From Steromphala cineraria (Eukaryota; Mollusca; Gastropoda; Trochida; Trochidae): a DNA stretch of 64,000 nucleotides. Position 1 is the stretch's first letter. Each line of letters starts with the position of its first letter. The position numbers and the translations under genes were made by a program. The notes beneath the pieces are model-generated. The model was not told the origin of the DNA and searched no databases. It saw nothing but the letters and a program-made list of their open reading frames with translations. Positions 46,019-57,435 of this stretch are shown here, in pieces. The stretch spans positions 63,628,987 through 63,692,986 of the forward strand of contig OU744726.1 of assembly GCA_916613615.1 (NCBI GenBank). The letters are read 5' to 3'.

Positions 46019-46495
46019 TAGTGGTAAATCGCGTTTCTGTCGGCATTTAGAGATGGCAGAAGATGTGTTTTCTTGGACGGCTTCTGGTCTGCTTGTGATC
46101 TAAAATCAGACCCCTAAAGCTCAGCGATATTGCAGTCAGGTGATGAAGCCAGTGGTCAAATCTTTCCTTAGACAACGTCCTAGGCACCTTTTCCACTAGG
46201 ATAATGCACATCCACATAATGCGCAGACTCAGACTAAAAATATGCTGCAGCACAACAACATTGACATCTTTGCATGGCCAGCCAGGTCACCAGATGTTGA
46301 CCCAATAGAACACGTCTGGGATATCTTTGGGAGACTCTTGCGTGTGAACCACCCTAACATCCAGAATGTAAACAACCTTTGCAAAGCCCTTAATCTATAA
46401 TGGGGACACATAGCCGTTCATCAGAAGCATGAGTTGTTTGGCAGTACAGCAGGCTCAAAGGCCAACAGGATAGAATCTGCTTCTTGTGTTTGAAT
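46019..46495 (+). pseudogene. Tc1/mariner transposase relic
   Basis: Around 46187 the frame reads FH-stop-DNAHPHNAQTQ and continues to IFAWPARSPDVDPIEHVWDI with FGRLLRV, the Tc1-like catalytic core (the DNAxPH and WPxxSPDxxPIEHxW motifs). A TAG replaces the expected Gln before DNAHPH, and a further TAA follows ALN at about 46397. The upstream transposase part is degraded beyond recognition and no TIRs were identified. It is an old dead copy. Confidence 0.85.
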
Positions 46496-46499
46496 TGCA

Positions 46500-49438
46500 T
46501 TCACGGGCCCATCCCACATCAAAATAATGTATTCGTCATTGCATTGAGTTATTTTTGATAATTGGACGTTTCATTTTGGTTTTGGATACACCAGGTTGGA
46601 TTTTTTTCCCTGGGTATACAGAACAATTTGAAATATACCCTTTAGTTATTAATCCGCCTTGGGGAAAAAAGGACTGACTAATGCATATTTGTCTTTCTCT
46701 CTCCAAATTTTTAGAAGATGGAAATTAATTTTGTTTCAACCTTGTTAGAGTGAAATTTCATAAAGATGAAGTATTAAGACAGAGAAAAAACAACAATGTT
46801 TCTATGAAATATTTATTATTATAAAATTTTATACCGTTTGTACAATGATTGAAAACAATCATATGACCTTCAGCTGTTAACTAAATAAGATAGAATCTCT
46901 TATCACAAAATTTTATAGGAATTATTTGAGTGCTCCAAAATTGAGCAAAAGGGTTGCTTGAGTATGAATAACAGAGGACAAACATGCAGGATTTCATGTA
47001 AAGGGAAGTAACTCTATATAAGGACAAACAATGATGACCACTAAAAGCACTTTTGAAGTTTTATCTACATCTGTCCGTAACACAACTCAAGGAAACAAAG
47101 ATGATGAGATTCTCCCTTGAGAATTGACAGCAATAGTAACACAATCTCAAGATATCTGTTTTTCAATAAAGAAAATATTTCAATAAAAAATTGCAAATAA
47201 TAAACCAATGCATGAGTATATTTTGGTAAAAGTTTGTGCACTTATTGATAATTTCAAAACCGGAACATGACAAAGAGAAATATGTAAAGTATGATATATA
47301 AACTTGCTGACATATTATTGCTTACATTTTCAGAAGTTTTGTGAGTATTATTATATTATCAGGAGTCCAAGGAATGTATTCACATGTCAAAAAAGACCCT
47401 TAAAGTATTCTTATTTTAAGATTGTAAACCTGAACAATCTTCTATGTTTAGCCTACACTGCTAAGAGATATTTTATTTTTGCATCAAAACTCACATTGAC
47501 TGTTGGGTACAATCTCAATGCTAGTATAACAGAATTGATAGGTTCAAGGACCATCACTTCAGAATATATTGCAGTTTAATGTTTTAGATTATCTTTTATT
47601 AAATCAGGAAAAGAGATTTCTAATGAGATTCAATCAAACTATACATTCATACAATCATGAAATGTTTTTTTGGAGTAATAATTAGCAACTTATATGCAAG
47701 TTGAAACATAATATATGAATATTATCTTAAACTAAGAACAGGAAAATATCAAGTTTGACTATATTGTTAATATAAAGGCACCATTTTGAAGTTCATAATC
47801 AAAACTAAATAATTGTCAAACAGCTGGGATCAAAGATCAGAACTACTATGTTTTATGTACAATTATAGAGAAAGAGAAGATTTGGAAAATTATATAAGAA
47901 AACCTTCAATCTAGTTCAAAAAGATCTGGAAAAAATACCCTTGTAAAGAGATGTATTCTCTTATCACAAAAAATCACATTCATGATCAAAGGTTACTGTT
48001 CTACCCTTTTCTGTGTATGTGTACTCTTTGCTTGCCGATTGATTTAACGAAGGAGATAATAATTGGTACCCTCTTACTGCATATATAATACCCTTTTAAC
48101 TAGCAAATACAATTTGATATTTGCATAAAGCTGAAATCAAAAATACAAGTTGAGGATTACCCTATTCTTTTGTATATTTATATATATACATACTTCAAAA
48201 AAATTCGATTGAACTTTAAACATGGTTTGTTATACCCTTAAGATGCATATCATGTTTTACCCTTTTAAAGTTCCAACAAAGTCAGATATACATTTGCATA
48301 AATTTTGATTGATACAGGCCTTCTTGGAGATTACTCATTTGTGCAAATATCATTCAAATAAGAAACCAAAATATTCCAAAATTGTCACAGTAAAAGTTAA
48401 TTTTTAATTCTGAATGATATTGTGCCAAAACATGTTCTGTGGCTTATATAAAAGGGGGAAAAGATGAAAGGAAATCAGATAAACTTGAATATTCAACAAC
48501 CCATTCGTCAAGGGGAGGTAACTAATCTCAACATTTAAAATAGTTTTTCATGTTATTTTTTTTTGACAACAATGATCTTGTAGATATAATCTGTTTGTGT
48601 TAATGCAAATATACTGAACAAAATAAGTTATACACCAACCCAAATTTCATTATTTAGAAACCATATGAATTCCCAAATATTTGAAATAGAGGCGCTCTTA
48701 AATTAATTTGGCGAGTACAGTTTGGATGGCTTTAAAACCAAACAAAATAAAAACCTTACAAAAACAAACACAGATGAAAACAACACTGACAAGTATTACT
48801 AATTGGACATTCACCAACAAATGTTTTAAAAATAAAAATACCTTTAAAAGGAAAAACAGCACACTTTCCAAGGATACAAGGTTTTAAAAAACGAAGAAAA
48901 TAGCAAAAAGAAGAGACAAAATGGCTTTCATAACCTGATGGTACTAATTGATGGACTAGTCTACTTCTAACTGGGTATAAAATATTTGTATAAAACTGTA
49001 CATATTTGTAAATGATGAGTATGCTTATGTACATATGTAACATCGGTGAAATGATTAAGAAAGGATTTTTTGTAACATTGACTTGAGTGAGTTGGAATTT
49101 TTTACACGCTCCATGGGCAATATTTTAGCCATTACTTGATCGGTAACCTCATCAATATATCAACATTTAAGTATTCATCACATGGTCCATTCTCAAATTG
49201 AATTGAAAAGATAATTCTATAAGTCACTTTGACTATAAATGTGAGTCACTTAAAAAACATTGTTTTAATCTTGGAAGAAAAGTGCATTAAACTTAACGAC
49301 AATATCAAATTTAACAATAACCAATTTGAAAATATTATCTATACACTTATATAGTTATGAAATTATTGTCTTTAAGTTTATAGTATATAGGGAGATTATT
49401 TTACGATCACATTTTCACGTTTGTTATTAAATAATTAT
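46500..49438 (-). other. Downstream region of contactin, probable long 3' UTR
   Basis: This is AT-rich, repeat-poor sequence directly downstream (minus sense) of the contactin stop. Minus-strand AATAAA-type signals occur, for example opposite 'tttattatta' near 46810. Low repeat content compared with the rest of the window suggests transcribed UTR, but no polyadenylation site can be fixed from sequence alone. No other gene is recognised. Confidence 0.35.
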
Positions 49439-49554
49439 TCAGAGAAGAGCCAATGCGCTGATGAGGCTGAGAATTAAGACGGAGATTGCTGGAATGATGT
49501 TGGAGCCTCCTGCCATTATGTCTGTGGAACTATGGTCTATACGAACCTCCCCAC
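49439..49554 (-). CDS. CNTN: Contactin, last exon: GPI-anchor signal
   Basis: The acceptor is 'tctttacag'; two bases complete a Gly codon, then 38 codons to TGA at 49439-49441. It reads GEVRIDHSSTDIMAGGSN followed by the hydrophobic IIPAISVLILSLISALALL. A small-residue omega site (within MAGGSN), a short spacer and a C-terminal hydrophobic tail with no cytoplasmic residues are the classic GPI-attachment signal. This separates contactin from transmembrane L1/neuroglian relatives. Confidence 0.88.
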
Positions 49555-49885
49555 CTGTAAAGAAGAAAATTCAAAATAATTCATTGTTGGAGAAAAAATC
49601 CTAGAACCTGCTTTACTTGTTGGTTAAGCTACTTGTTCAATACCAGAAACATGTGGGTTGTAGTAGCTGAAGTATAAAGGTTATCATGATTGATATTCAG
49701 TGAAATTGTCAAGAGACATATCACTGGCTCACCAAGTTATTGCAGGATATGCATCGACTTTAAAGGAAATAAGTTCAAAATTGAATCAAACACATCCCTA
49801 CACACCACGTAACATGAAATGAACATGGTAATGTTTTTGTTTACGAATAACAACTGAAAAACTTTGTCCCTATCAGAAGAGTGAG

Positions 49886-49940
49886 TGATTGAGTTATTGT
49901 TTAGCGCCGCTTGGGCAATATTGCAGCCATTAGCGACAAA
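49886..49940. repeat. Short mollusc-type repeat 'gtgagtgattgagttattg'
   Basis: 'gagttattgtttagcgccgc', then 'ttgggcaatattgcagccat' and 'tagcg'. A second copy lies at 60477-60535 and a degraded one at about 49083-49133. This matches the general form of a very abundant gastropod/bivalve interspersed repeat (gtgagtgagt...acgccgc...gcaatattc.agc). All copies here are in contactin introns or the 3' region. Confidence 0.65.
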
Positions 49941-50141
49941 CCTATCAGAAGAAATCATCTTCCAAGTTCCATAAAAACCAACAGTAACTTCCTGAATCTT
50001 GCTCAACATATGATTTTCACTTGTAGTATTTTCTGTTATGCCGACAGCAACACAGATTGAAACTCAACAAGAACGATAAATCTTCTCAGACCCTATGGGT
50101 CATGGTTGATTATTTACAGTAATTGAGTATTCGTAACTCAC

Positions 50142-50319
50142 CGAGAGTGAAGAGTGTTGCTGGCGAGCTCATCTTGCCCTGACCTCCTCGACTATATCCG
50201 AAAACACGCAGCTGGTAGATCACCCCCTTCTCCACATTACCCACAAGGCCATGGCTGTTCTTCCCGCAGTCAAGGACCGTAGCCTTTCGGATATCTTCAC
50301 CATAGCGCCAGTGCTGAAT
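50142..50319 (-). CDS. CNTN: Contactin, FN3 domain 4, second half
   Basis: Phase 0 in, phase 1 out. It encodes IQHWRYGEDIRKATVLDCGK and ends GVIYQLRVFGYSRGGQGKMS plus SPATLFTLG. The YxLRVFGYSxxGxGxxS stretch is the F-G strand signature of a fibronectin type III domain. Donor 'gtgagt'. Confidence 0.9.
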
Positions 50320-51194
50320 CTGAGGTCATATGGATATTTTAGTTGATATAGATATTCAAAATGTCACGAATTTTTAGTTCTAAATATTTTCGGTCAAAGA
50401 GATATTTCTGGATTGGAAAAATAAACAATGAAAATGTGATGTAAAACATTTTACTTAAGAGTTAATGAATACATGTTGACATATGACTAATGAAACAAAT
50501 ATGATAGCTCAGATAACTTGATATAAATTTCAGTAATAAGTCTATTTTAAAATATCTTAGCTAAATGAGAAACATTGAAAAAAATTGGGATCCAAAATCT
50601 GAAGTTATAAGTAACAATATTAAAAGGAACATTGTTTGAATTGAATAAGTTGTAATTCAACTGCTGTTTTTTTTATTACAACACAAAATTTTAAAATGCC
50701 TATGAAGATTTTCAAATCTTGCACAGATGGGACCGAAAACATTATGTCTACCGTAAAGCTTTGTGGGGGACACTCTAAACTAGCATTAATTTGTATACCA
50801 GGTAATTACAAGTACCCTTTTGAAAATAAGTGGATCTGTTTTGCCACACCAATAACAAAACATTCTGATGAAATTTAAATATGCTGAATAACTTTGCATA
50901 AATATCATGAGAGCACCCCACCAACTTGTATCCCTGCTGGAGTTCCTCATACTTTCCCAACCCCCCTTCCCCTACCTTCCCTCAATCCCCTTCCCCTCAA
51001 CCACACCTACTCTTCCTTAGGTAAACCACCCTTTTTGACACTCCTGAACTAGTAATTAATAAATAAATAATGCATAATAAATTTGCATTATCATGCTGAG
51101 GAGAATTTACAAAAAAAATGCATAAATTTAAATTTTTTTTTATAAATTTGCATAAATTTTGTAAATTTGCATAAACACGCTGAGGAGATCTCAC

Positions 51195-51310
51195 CTTGTA
51201 GCCCTGCAGGGGTTCCTCGTACACCTGTGTGCTGACCCCGCGGAAGGTGATGCTGACCTGGGTGCTGGAGTAGGAGAACACGTGAACCTCCGTCGGGTAC
51301 AGCTGCGGAG
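51195..51310 (-). CDS. CNTN: Contactin, FN3 domain 4, first half
   Basis: It starts PQLYPTEVHVFSYSSTQVSI and ends EEPLQGYK at a phase-0 donor 'gtgaga'. This is the A-C strand region of the fourth FN3, ending in the conserved GYK before the C' strand. The acceptor 'ctcctttag' is good. Joins in frame on both sides. Confidence 0.9.
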
Positions 51311-51820
51311 CTAAAGGAGAACAAAAGAGATTAATTTGTTTTTCAGACAAAAAGACAAAAGGAAATTCAGTTTTTGTTTTGGAAGACGAAACTTTATAGT
51401 TCTCAATAAGGTACAGAAAGTAGTTTGTTAAAGATATAATGTTCATCTCTTTTTCCAATCATCAAGCAGATGTTCTTTCATTTAAAAGAAACTTTATAGT
51501 TCTCAATAAGGTACAGCTTGTAAGATGAAAGTAGTTTGTTAAAAATATTCAAAGTTCATCTCTTTTTTTCAATCATCAAGCAATTGTTCTTTCATTTAAA
51601 AGTCTGAAAAATAACTCTACCATCCATCAGGTTAGCTGACCCTCGTAACACAAGAAATGAACTAACGTAAATTATACCTTCAATATCTCATAAATCTGTG
51701 ACATTTGAAAACGCAAAGATAAATCTACCATCCAACATAACTGAGACCCTCGTAAGAAAAATGAAGTAAATGTACCATCCATCATAACTAAAACCGTCGT
51801 AAGAAATGAAGTAAATCTAC

Positions 51821-52010
51821 CATCTCTATCTGTAGACTGCGAGTAGTCTTCACTCTTGGGTCCGTTACCGGCGGAGTTGTACACCTGAACATTGACCTCG
51901 TACCAGGTGTCGGGCTGGAGGCCGATAATAAGAGCCTGGTCCATTTGTCCCTCGTAGATACTCTGGATAGCCATCGTCTCGTCTTCAACATCCTTCACCC
52001 AGTAATTCAC
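51821..52010 (-). CDS. CNTN: Contactin, FN3 domain 3, second half
   Basis: It starts VNYWVKDVEDETMAIQSI and has LQPDTWYEVNVQVYNSAGN, a canonical FN3 end with L-P-x-Y and YNSAGxGP. Donor 'ggtagattt', acceptor 'tgattacag'. The acceptor and first 27 exon bases are copied several times into the upstream intron (52011-52560). Confidence 0.92.
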
Positions 52011-52560
52011 CTGTAATCATGCAAATATATGCAAATTTATTCACAAGATACAAATAGGCCATTATCTCTTATTCAACACCCTTCACCCAGTAATTCACCT
52101 GTAATCATGCACATATATGCAAATTTATTCATTTGACACAAATAGCCCACCATCACTTGTTCAACATCCTTTACATAGTAATTCACCTGTAATCATGCAA
52201 ATATATGCAAATTATTTGTTAGATACAAATAGACCATTTTCTCTTGTTCAACACCCTTCACCCAGTAATTTACCTGTAATCATGCAAATATATGCAAATT
52301 TATTCGTTAGATACAAATAGGCCATTATCTCTTGTTCAACACCTTTCATCCAGTTATTCACCTGTAATCATGCAAATTTATGCAAATTTATTCGTTAGAT
52401 ACAAATAGGCCATTATCTCTTATTCAACACCCTTTACCAAGTAATTCACCTGTAATCATGCAAATATATGCAAATTTATTCGTTAGGTTCAAATAGGCCA
52501 TTATCTTTTGTTCAACACCCTTCACCCAGTAATTCACCTGTAATCATCCAAATAACAATG
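52011..52560 (-). repeat. Tandem copies of a contactin acceptor plus exon start
   Basis: About six intronic units of roughly 88-92 bp repeat 'cacccagtaattcacctgta' together with 'atcatgcaaatatatgcaaa' and 'gatacaaatagg'. On the gene strand each unit contains a pseudo-acceptor 'tgattacag' followed by 'gtgaattactgggtgaa', the start of the true exon at 52010. Some units have substitutions in the pseudo-exon (for example 'gtgaataact'). Confidence 0.9.
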
Positions 52561-52730
52561 CATTTATGTAATGACCTCACCATGAGTAATAAAGTGTATA
52601 TTAGCAGAAGAAAAAGAAAGGAATATAATAGTCTAGAACCCTAAGGTCAAGAGCTAACATTTCTATATATTCTATATTCTAATGTCATTGATCTATTCTT
52701 ACAGTTATATTCACTCCTGACAATGTCTAC

Positions 52731-52852
52731 CTTATATCCAATCAGTTTTCCCTTCATGTTCTTCCGATCGTTGATGACCGGTGTCCAGAAGACGGTCAGA
52801 GAAGTGCTGTTGTAGCTGTCAGCGTAGACACTGCTTGGAGTTCCAATAGGCA
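52731..52852 (-). CDS. CNTN: Contactin, FN3 domain 3, first half
   Basis: It encodes PIGTPSSVYADSYNSTSLTV, then FWTPVINDRKNMKGKLIGYK. 'FW.P' and 'GYK' are FN3 B and C strand marks, and N-S-T is a potential N-glycosylation site. Acceptor 'ttatttcag', donor 'gtagac'. Phase 1 in, phase 0 out, matching its neighbours. Confidence 0.9.
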
Positions 52853-53262
52853 CTGAAATAATAGTTTGTTAAGGGAATAGAATATTTTATGAGTACTTCA
52901 CATGAAACTATCATGTTTGTGTTTGATGTTTGTTTCAATATATTTTTCATGAAAAGATTTCAAATGAAATATGCAGATTACATTTATCAATATATTTTTA
53001 CGATGACAGAAAATATAACTTTCTTCATAAGCATATTCAACATAGGGATTTATTGATATCTCCGGAATATTTAAGGATTTTCTTTCACTAAAATCATCGG
53101 TGTGCTGAACAAAATTTATCTGTTTCACAAATTGTTATCAATTTTTATCTACAGGATTATAAAACTTATCAACAAAACAAGTATTCAATGATCCAATAAG
53201 CTTTAGTGAGACAAATCAAATATTTCATGACCATCAAATCATTAGCTAAAAATGACTCTTTC

Positions 53263-54470
53263 ATCTTTGTTCAATGTTCAATGGTTAATGTTCTCCTATG
53301 TTCAATGTTCTCCTATCATCAATGTTCTCCTATCATCAATGTTCAATGTTCTCCTTTCATCAATGTTCTCCTATCATCAATGTTCAATGTTCTCCTTTCA
53401 TCAATGTTCTCCTATCATCAATGTTCAATGTTCTCCTATGTTCAATGTTCTATGATCAATGTTCAATGTTCTCCTATCATCAATGTTCAATGTTCTCCTA
53501 TGATCAATGTTCAATGTTCTCCTATCATCAATGTTCAATGTTCTCCTATGATCAATGTTCAATGTTCTCCTATCATCAATGTTCAATGTTCTCCTATCAT
53601 CAATGTTCAATGTTCTCCTATCATCAATATTCAATGTTCTCCTATCATCAATATTCAATGTTCTCCTATCATCAATGTTCAATGTTCTCCTATGATCAAT
53701 GTTCAATGTTCTCCTATCATCAATGTTCAATGTTCTCCTATCATCAATGTTCAATGTTCTCCTATCATCAATGTTCAATGTTCTCCTATCATCAATGTTC
53801 TATGTTCTCCTATCATCAATGTTCAATGTTCTCCTATCATCAATGTTCAATGTTCTCCTATCATCAATGTTCTATGTTCTCCTATCATCAATGTTCTATG
53901 TTCTCCTATGATCAATGTTCAATGTTCTCCTATGATCAATGTTCAATGTTCTCCTATCATCAATGTTCAATGTTCTCCTATGATCAATGTTCAATGTTCT
54001 CCTATGATCAATGTTCAATGTTCTCCTATGATCAATGTTCAATGTTCTCCTATCATCAATGTTCAATGTTCTCCTATCATCAATGTTCAATGTTCTCCTA
54101 TCATCAATGTTCAATGTTCTCCTATGATCAATGTTCAATGTTCTCCTATCATCAATGTTCAATGTTCTCCTATGTTCAATGTTCTACTATGATCAATGTT
54201 TAATGTTCTCCTATGATCAATGTTCAATGTTCTCCTATGATCAATGTTCAATGTTCAATGTTCTCCTATCATCAATGTTCAATGTTCTACTATGATCAAT
54301 GTTCAATGTTCTCCTATGATCAATGTTCAATGTTCTCCTATGATCAATCTTCAATGTTCTCCTATGATCAATGTTCAATGTTCTCCTATCATCAATGTTC
54401 AATGTTCAATGTTCTCCTATCATCAATGTTCAATGTTCTCCTATCATCAATGTTCCATTATTCTTATGTT
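53263..54470. repeat. 24-bp minisatellite, about 45-50 copies, in a contactin intron
   Basis: Unit 'caatgttcaatgttctccta' plus tcat or tgat, alternating irregularly. Because 24 is divisible by 3 and the unit has no stop in several frames, long repeat ORFs (up to 328 codons on +) run through it. They lie antisense within an intron and are artefacts. Degenerate 'ttcaatgttc' sequence continues to about 55390. Confidence 0.95.
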
Positions 54471-54879
54471 TTCCAATGTTCAATGTTCTATGTTCAATGT
54501 TCAGTATTGTATATTAAACTTTCTGTATTTCATGTTCAATGTTCCATGCTCTGTATTCTATATTCTGTATCAAGGTTCAATGTTCTGGTTTGTATTTACC
54601 GGTAATGTTATATGTTCAGTGTTCTATGTTCAATGTTCAATGCTCTGTATTCTAAGTTAATGTTCGACATTCCATGTTTAATGTTAAATGTTAAATGTTA
54701 AATGTAGCTCTATGCTGTTCAATGCTTGATGTCAAGGTTCAATGTTCTGTATTTTATGACGACATTCTACGCTCAATGTAGATCTATGCTCAAGATAATT
54801 TTGAATGTTCTGTATTCAATGTTCAATTATCAATGTTCATTTAGGTTCAATGTTGCATATTGCATATTGCATATTGCAT

Positions 54880-55401
54880 GTTCAATGTTCCACCGCTTTA
54901 CTCCACAGAAATATCTTTAATAACCAGCTCTGAAAGATACTCACAATCTTCATTCTATTTTCAATGTTTAATGTTTAATTTTCAATGTTCAATGTTGCTC
55001 TATGCTCTATGTTCAATGTTCAATGTTCATTTAGGTTCAATGTTGCATAATGCATACCGCTTTACTCCACAGAAATACCCTTAAGAACCAGCTCTGATAA
55101 GATAATCACAATCTTCATTCTATGTTTAATTTTCAATGTTCAATGTTGCTCTATGTTCAATGTTCAATGTTCAATGTTCATTTAGGTTCAATGTTGCGTA
55201 TTGCATATTCCATGTTCAATGTTCAACCTATTTACTCCACAGAAATATCCTTAATAACAAGCTCTATAAGAACCCGTACTCACAATCTTCATTCTATTTT
55301 CAATGTTCCACTTATTTACTCCACAGAAATACCCTTAATAATAAGCTGATAAGTTCTCGCAATCTTCATTCTATGTTCAATATATAAGAACCCGTACTCA
55401 C
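54880..55401 (-). repeat. Tandem copies of a contactin donor plus exon end
   Basis: 'tcacaatcttcattctat' (the gene-sense strand reads 'gaagattgtga') occurs near 54950, 55106, 55280 and, as 'tcgcaatcttc', 55357. The genuine junction 'tcacaatcttcagcag' is at 55399. Units also share 'tttactccacagaaata' and 'cttaataa'. Each therefore carries the last exon bases CTTCA/GAAGATT-type and a GTGAG donor, separated by minisatellite debris. Confidence 0.8.
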
Positions 55402-55552
55402 AATCTTCAGCAGATCTGACGAGGGCTATGTACGACTTGTTGCTGAATCCAAACGAGTTGTAAGCCTGCACTTGGACTTCGTACTCAGAGTAGAAATTGG
55501 CTAATCCAACAAGAGTCACAAAACTCCCGATGTTTGAACCTTGCACGTCCGT
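55402..55552 (-). CDS. CNTN: Contactin, FN3 domain 2, last part
   Basis: It starts TDVQGSNIGSFVTLVGLANF and continues YSEYEVQVQAYNSFGFSNKS, ending LVRSAED. This is the FN3 E-G strand end; NKS is a potential glycosylation site. Acceptor 'ttttcgcag', donor 'gtgagt'. Phase 0 in, phase 1 out. Confidence 0.92.
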
Positions 55553-55984
55553 CTGCGAAAAGTAAAAAAAAAAAAGAATATTAGATTTGTATGCATAAAC
55601 ACACTTTTCCACGCTTCAATCTAAGGTTATTTGAGTAACTGATTTCTGGCATCATATTCTGGTACCTCCTGTCATCAGTAGTTAAATCCGATGATATAGT
55701 CAAATCATTGGTTAGCAAAGATCTCAGAATATCTCAGAATAACAGATGTGTCATTTCTTTCTTAGAAATCTTTCTTAGAAATAGAGCATGTCCTGATGGG
55801 AACAACGGAATCCTCATTGGTGGAAATCTAGATTTATGTCTAATGAGCTGCACTGATTCTTTAAATCATACAAAAGGGAAGATATGAGTTGGGTAGAGAA
55901 AATGCAGTGGGGAGAAACTGTTTTGAATAGATTGAACAAGAATCAAATTGGGGCAAATAATAGATACAAAGTACAAACTTCACC

Positions 55985-56300
55985 ATGGTAGCTTAAGAGT
56001 TAAGTAACTATGATACAATGGTAGGTTAAGGGTTAAATAACTATGATACAATGGTAGGTTAAGGGTTAAGTAACTATGATACAATGGTAGGTTAAGGGTT
56101 AAGTAACTATGATACAATGGTAGGTTAAGGTTAAGTAACTATGATACAATGGTAGGTTAAGGGTTAAGTAACTATGATACAATGGTAGGTTAAGGGTTAA
56201 GTAACTATGATACAATGGTAGGATAAGGGTTAAGTAACTATGATACAATGGTAGGTTAAGGGTTAAGTAACTATGATACAATAGTAGGTTAAGGGTTAAA
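55985..56300. repeat. ~33-37-bp minisatellite abutting a contactin donor
   Basis: About nine units of 'ggttaagggttaagtaacta' + 'tgatacaatggta'. The array touches the donor of the next exon: the last unit ends 'gggttaaatac', whose complement is the splice donor GTATTTAACCC. Unlike the junction arrays elsewhere in this gene it contains no exon bases. Confidence 0.9.
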
Positions 56301-56303
56301 TAC

Positions 56304-56399
56304 CTGTTCCCACTTGGACTCGCTGCCTCCAGTCGGCCGTTTCCTCCAGAACACTCGGTACCCGAGACCGCCCCCGTTGTGATCCTCCGGCGGCAGGGG
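56304..56399 (-). CDS. CNTN: Contactin, FN3 domain 2, middle
   Basis: A 32-codon exon, phase 0 at both ends: PLPPEDHNGGGLGYRVFWRK then RPTGGSESKWEQ. The L-P-P-E-x-x-N-G-x-x-x-x-Y pattern with VFWR is strongly conserved in contactin FN3 domains. Acceptor 'tttatccag', donor 'gtattt'. Confidence 0.92.
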
Positions 56400-56689
56400 C
56401 TGGATAAAAAACACATATGTTTAACCCTTTGTCTGCTAGATTTTAAAAAAGAACAATGTATATGAAAGTCATTTTCAACTCTTTATAATTTGGAGACAAT
56501 ACTTCATGTAGAGGACAATTTATAAGTAAATAATTTGTATTGCCTAGATTTCATGTTAAGAAAAATTTACATAAAGTTTATGTTAAACTGCTTGTCTGTA
56601 AGACTTCTTTACCAGAGATTTATGGCTTTATATCTTGCTTTTGTTATTTATCAAGAATTGATGTATTCTAAATATAATACAGTACGTAG

Positions 56690-56857
56690 AACACGGATAT
56701 AGCGAACACGGATGTAGCGAACACTCGGATATAGCGAACAAGTTTTCAAGTCCCGTCCCTATATAATATCATTAAAATTATATGCGTAAAGCAAACACCG
56801 GATATAGCAAACTAAATTCTTTTGTCCCTTGGAGTTCATTATATCCGAGTTCTACTG
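56690..56857. mobile_element. pogo/Tigger-like MITE in a contactin intron
   Basis: The ends CAGTACGTAGAACACGGATAT and the complement of 'atatccgagttctactg' are inverted with small indels, flanked by TA on both sides (56688-56689, 56858-56859). Internal 'cggatatagcgaac' repeats resemble pogo/Tigger subterminal sequence. 168 bp, non-coding. Confidence 0.75.
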
Positions 56858-57063
56858 TATGAGGAAATCCCTCTAATTAGGCCAAAAAGAGTCCATTTCA
56901 TGTTGAGCGACCACTTGGAAGAACCCTTCATTGTTTAAACCATGTGATGTCTTATGAGAATTCATTATGTCAGACCATTGTTTCATAACGTTAAATTCTT
57001 GAACTTGATGTCACTCCAGTGGTGATAAACTTTATAAAGGTTATCGCCACTGAAGCCAGATAG

Positions 57064-57245
57064 AGGGTATCTCACCCTCAATCATGTAATAAAGCAGAGT
57101 ATCTCACCCTCAATCATGTAATAAAGCAGAGTATCTCACCCTCAATCATGTAATAAAGCAGAGTATCTCACCCTCAATCATGTAATAAAGCAGAGTATCT
57201 CACCCTCAATCATGTAATAAAGCAGAGTATCTCACCCTCAATCAT
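57064..57245. repeat. 32-bp tandem repeat, about six copies
   Basis: Unit 'gagtatctcaccctcaatca' + 'tgtaataaagca', spaced exactly 32 bp. Related single copies ('gtatctcaatctcaatcat') recur at about 57661-57680. It lies between two diverged direct copies of another repeat (56870-57060 and 57427-57625, sharing 'tttcatgttgagc', 'cttggaaga' and 'ttgaacttga'). Confidence 0.9.
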
Positions 57246-57435
57246 ATGATAAATAGAAGATATCTGTCTTTTCTTGATTAATAGGCCATGTTTATCTCAT
57301 CGAGTGAGGTAGAAAGTTAATATTTTCACGAGTGGCGCAGCCACGAGTGAAAATATTTAACTTGTCTACCTCACAAGATGAGATAAACATGGTATTTGTC
57401 AAGAATTGACAGATATTCTATTTATTATATGATTA
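57241..57435. repeat. Long palindrome (fold-back) in a contactin intron
   Basis: Arms of about 95 bp: 'gccatgtttatctcat', 'gaggtagaaagttaatattt' mirrored by 'aaatatttaacttgtctacc' and 'gatgagataaacatgg'. The outer parts 'atatctgtc..ttcttga' also mirror 'tcaagaattgacagatat'. The centre is 'cacgagtggcgcagccacgagtg' style, with CGAG clamps on both sides. Confidence 0.85.

Noticed and set aside
46047..46411. Minus-strand frames over the Tc1 region
   Set aside because: The plus strand carries the transposase motifs; the minus frames are shadows.
53206..54203. Open frames of 328 and 301 codons on +
   Set aside because: They are translations of a 24-bp minisatellite antisense to a contactin intron, with repeated INVQCSPM-type octapeptides in one frame and equivalents in the others.
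53263..57245. CRISPR-like arrays
   Set aside because: The repeats have no unique spacers of constant length and the DNA is eukaryotic intron; they are mini- and microsatellites.
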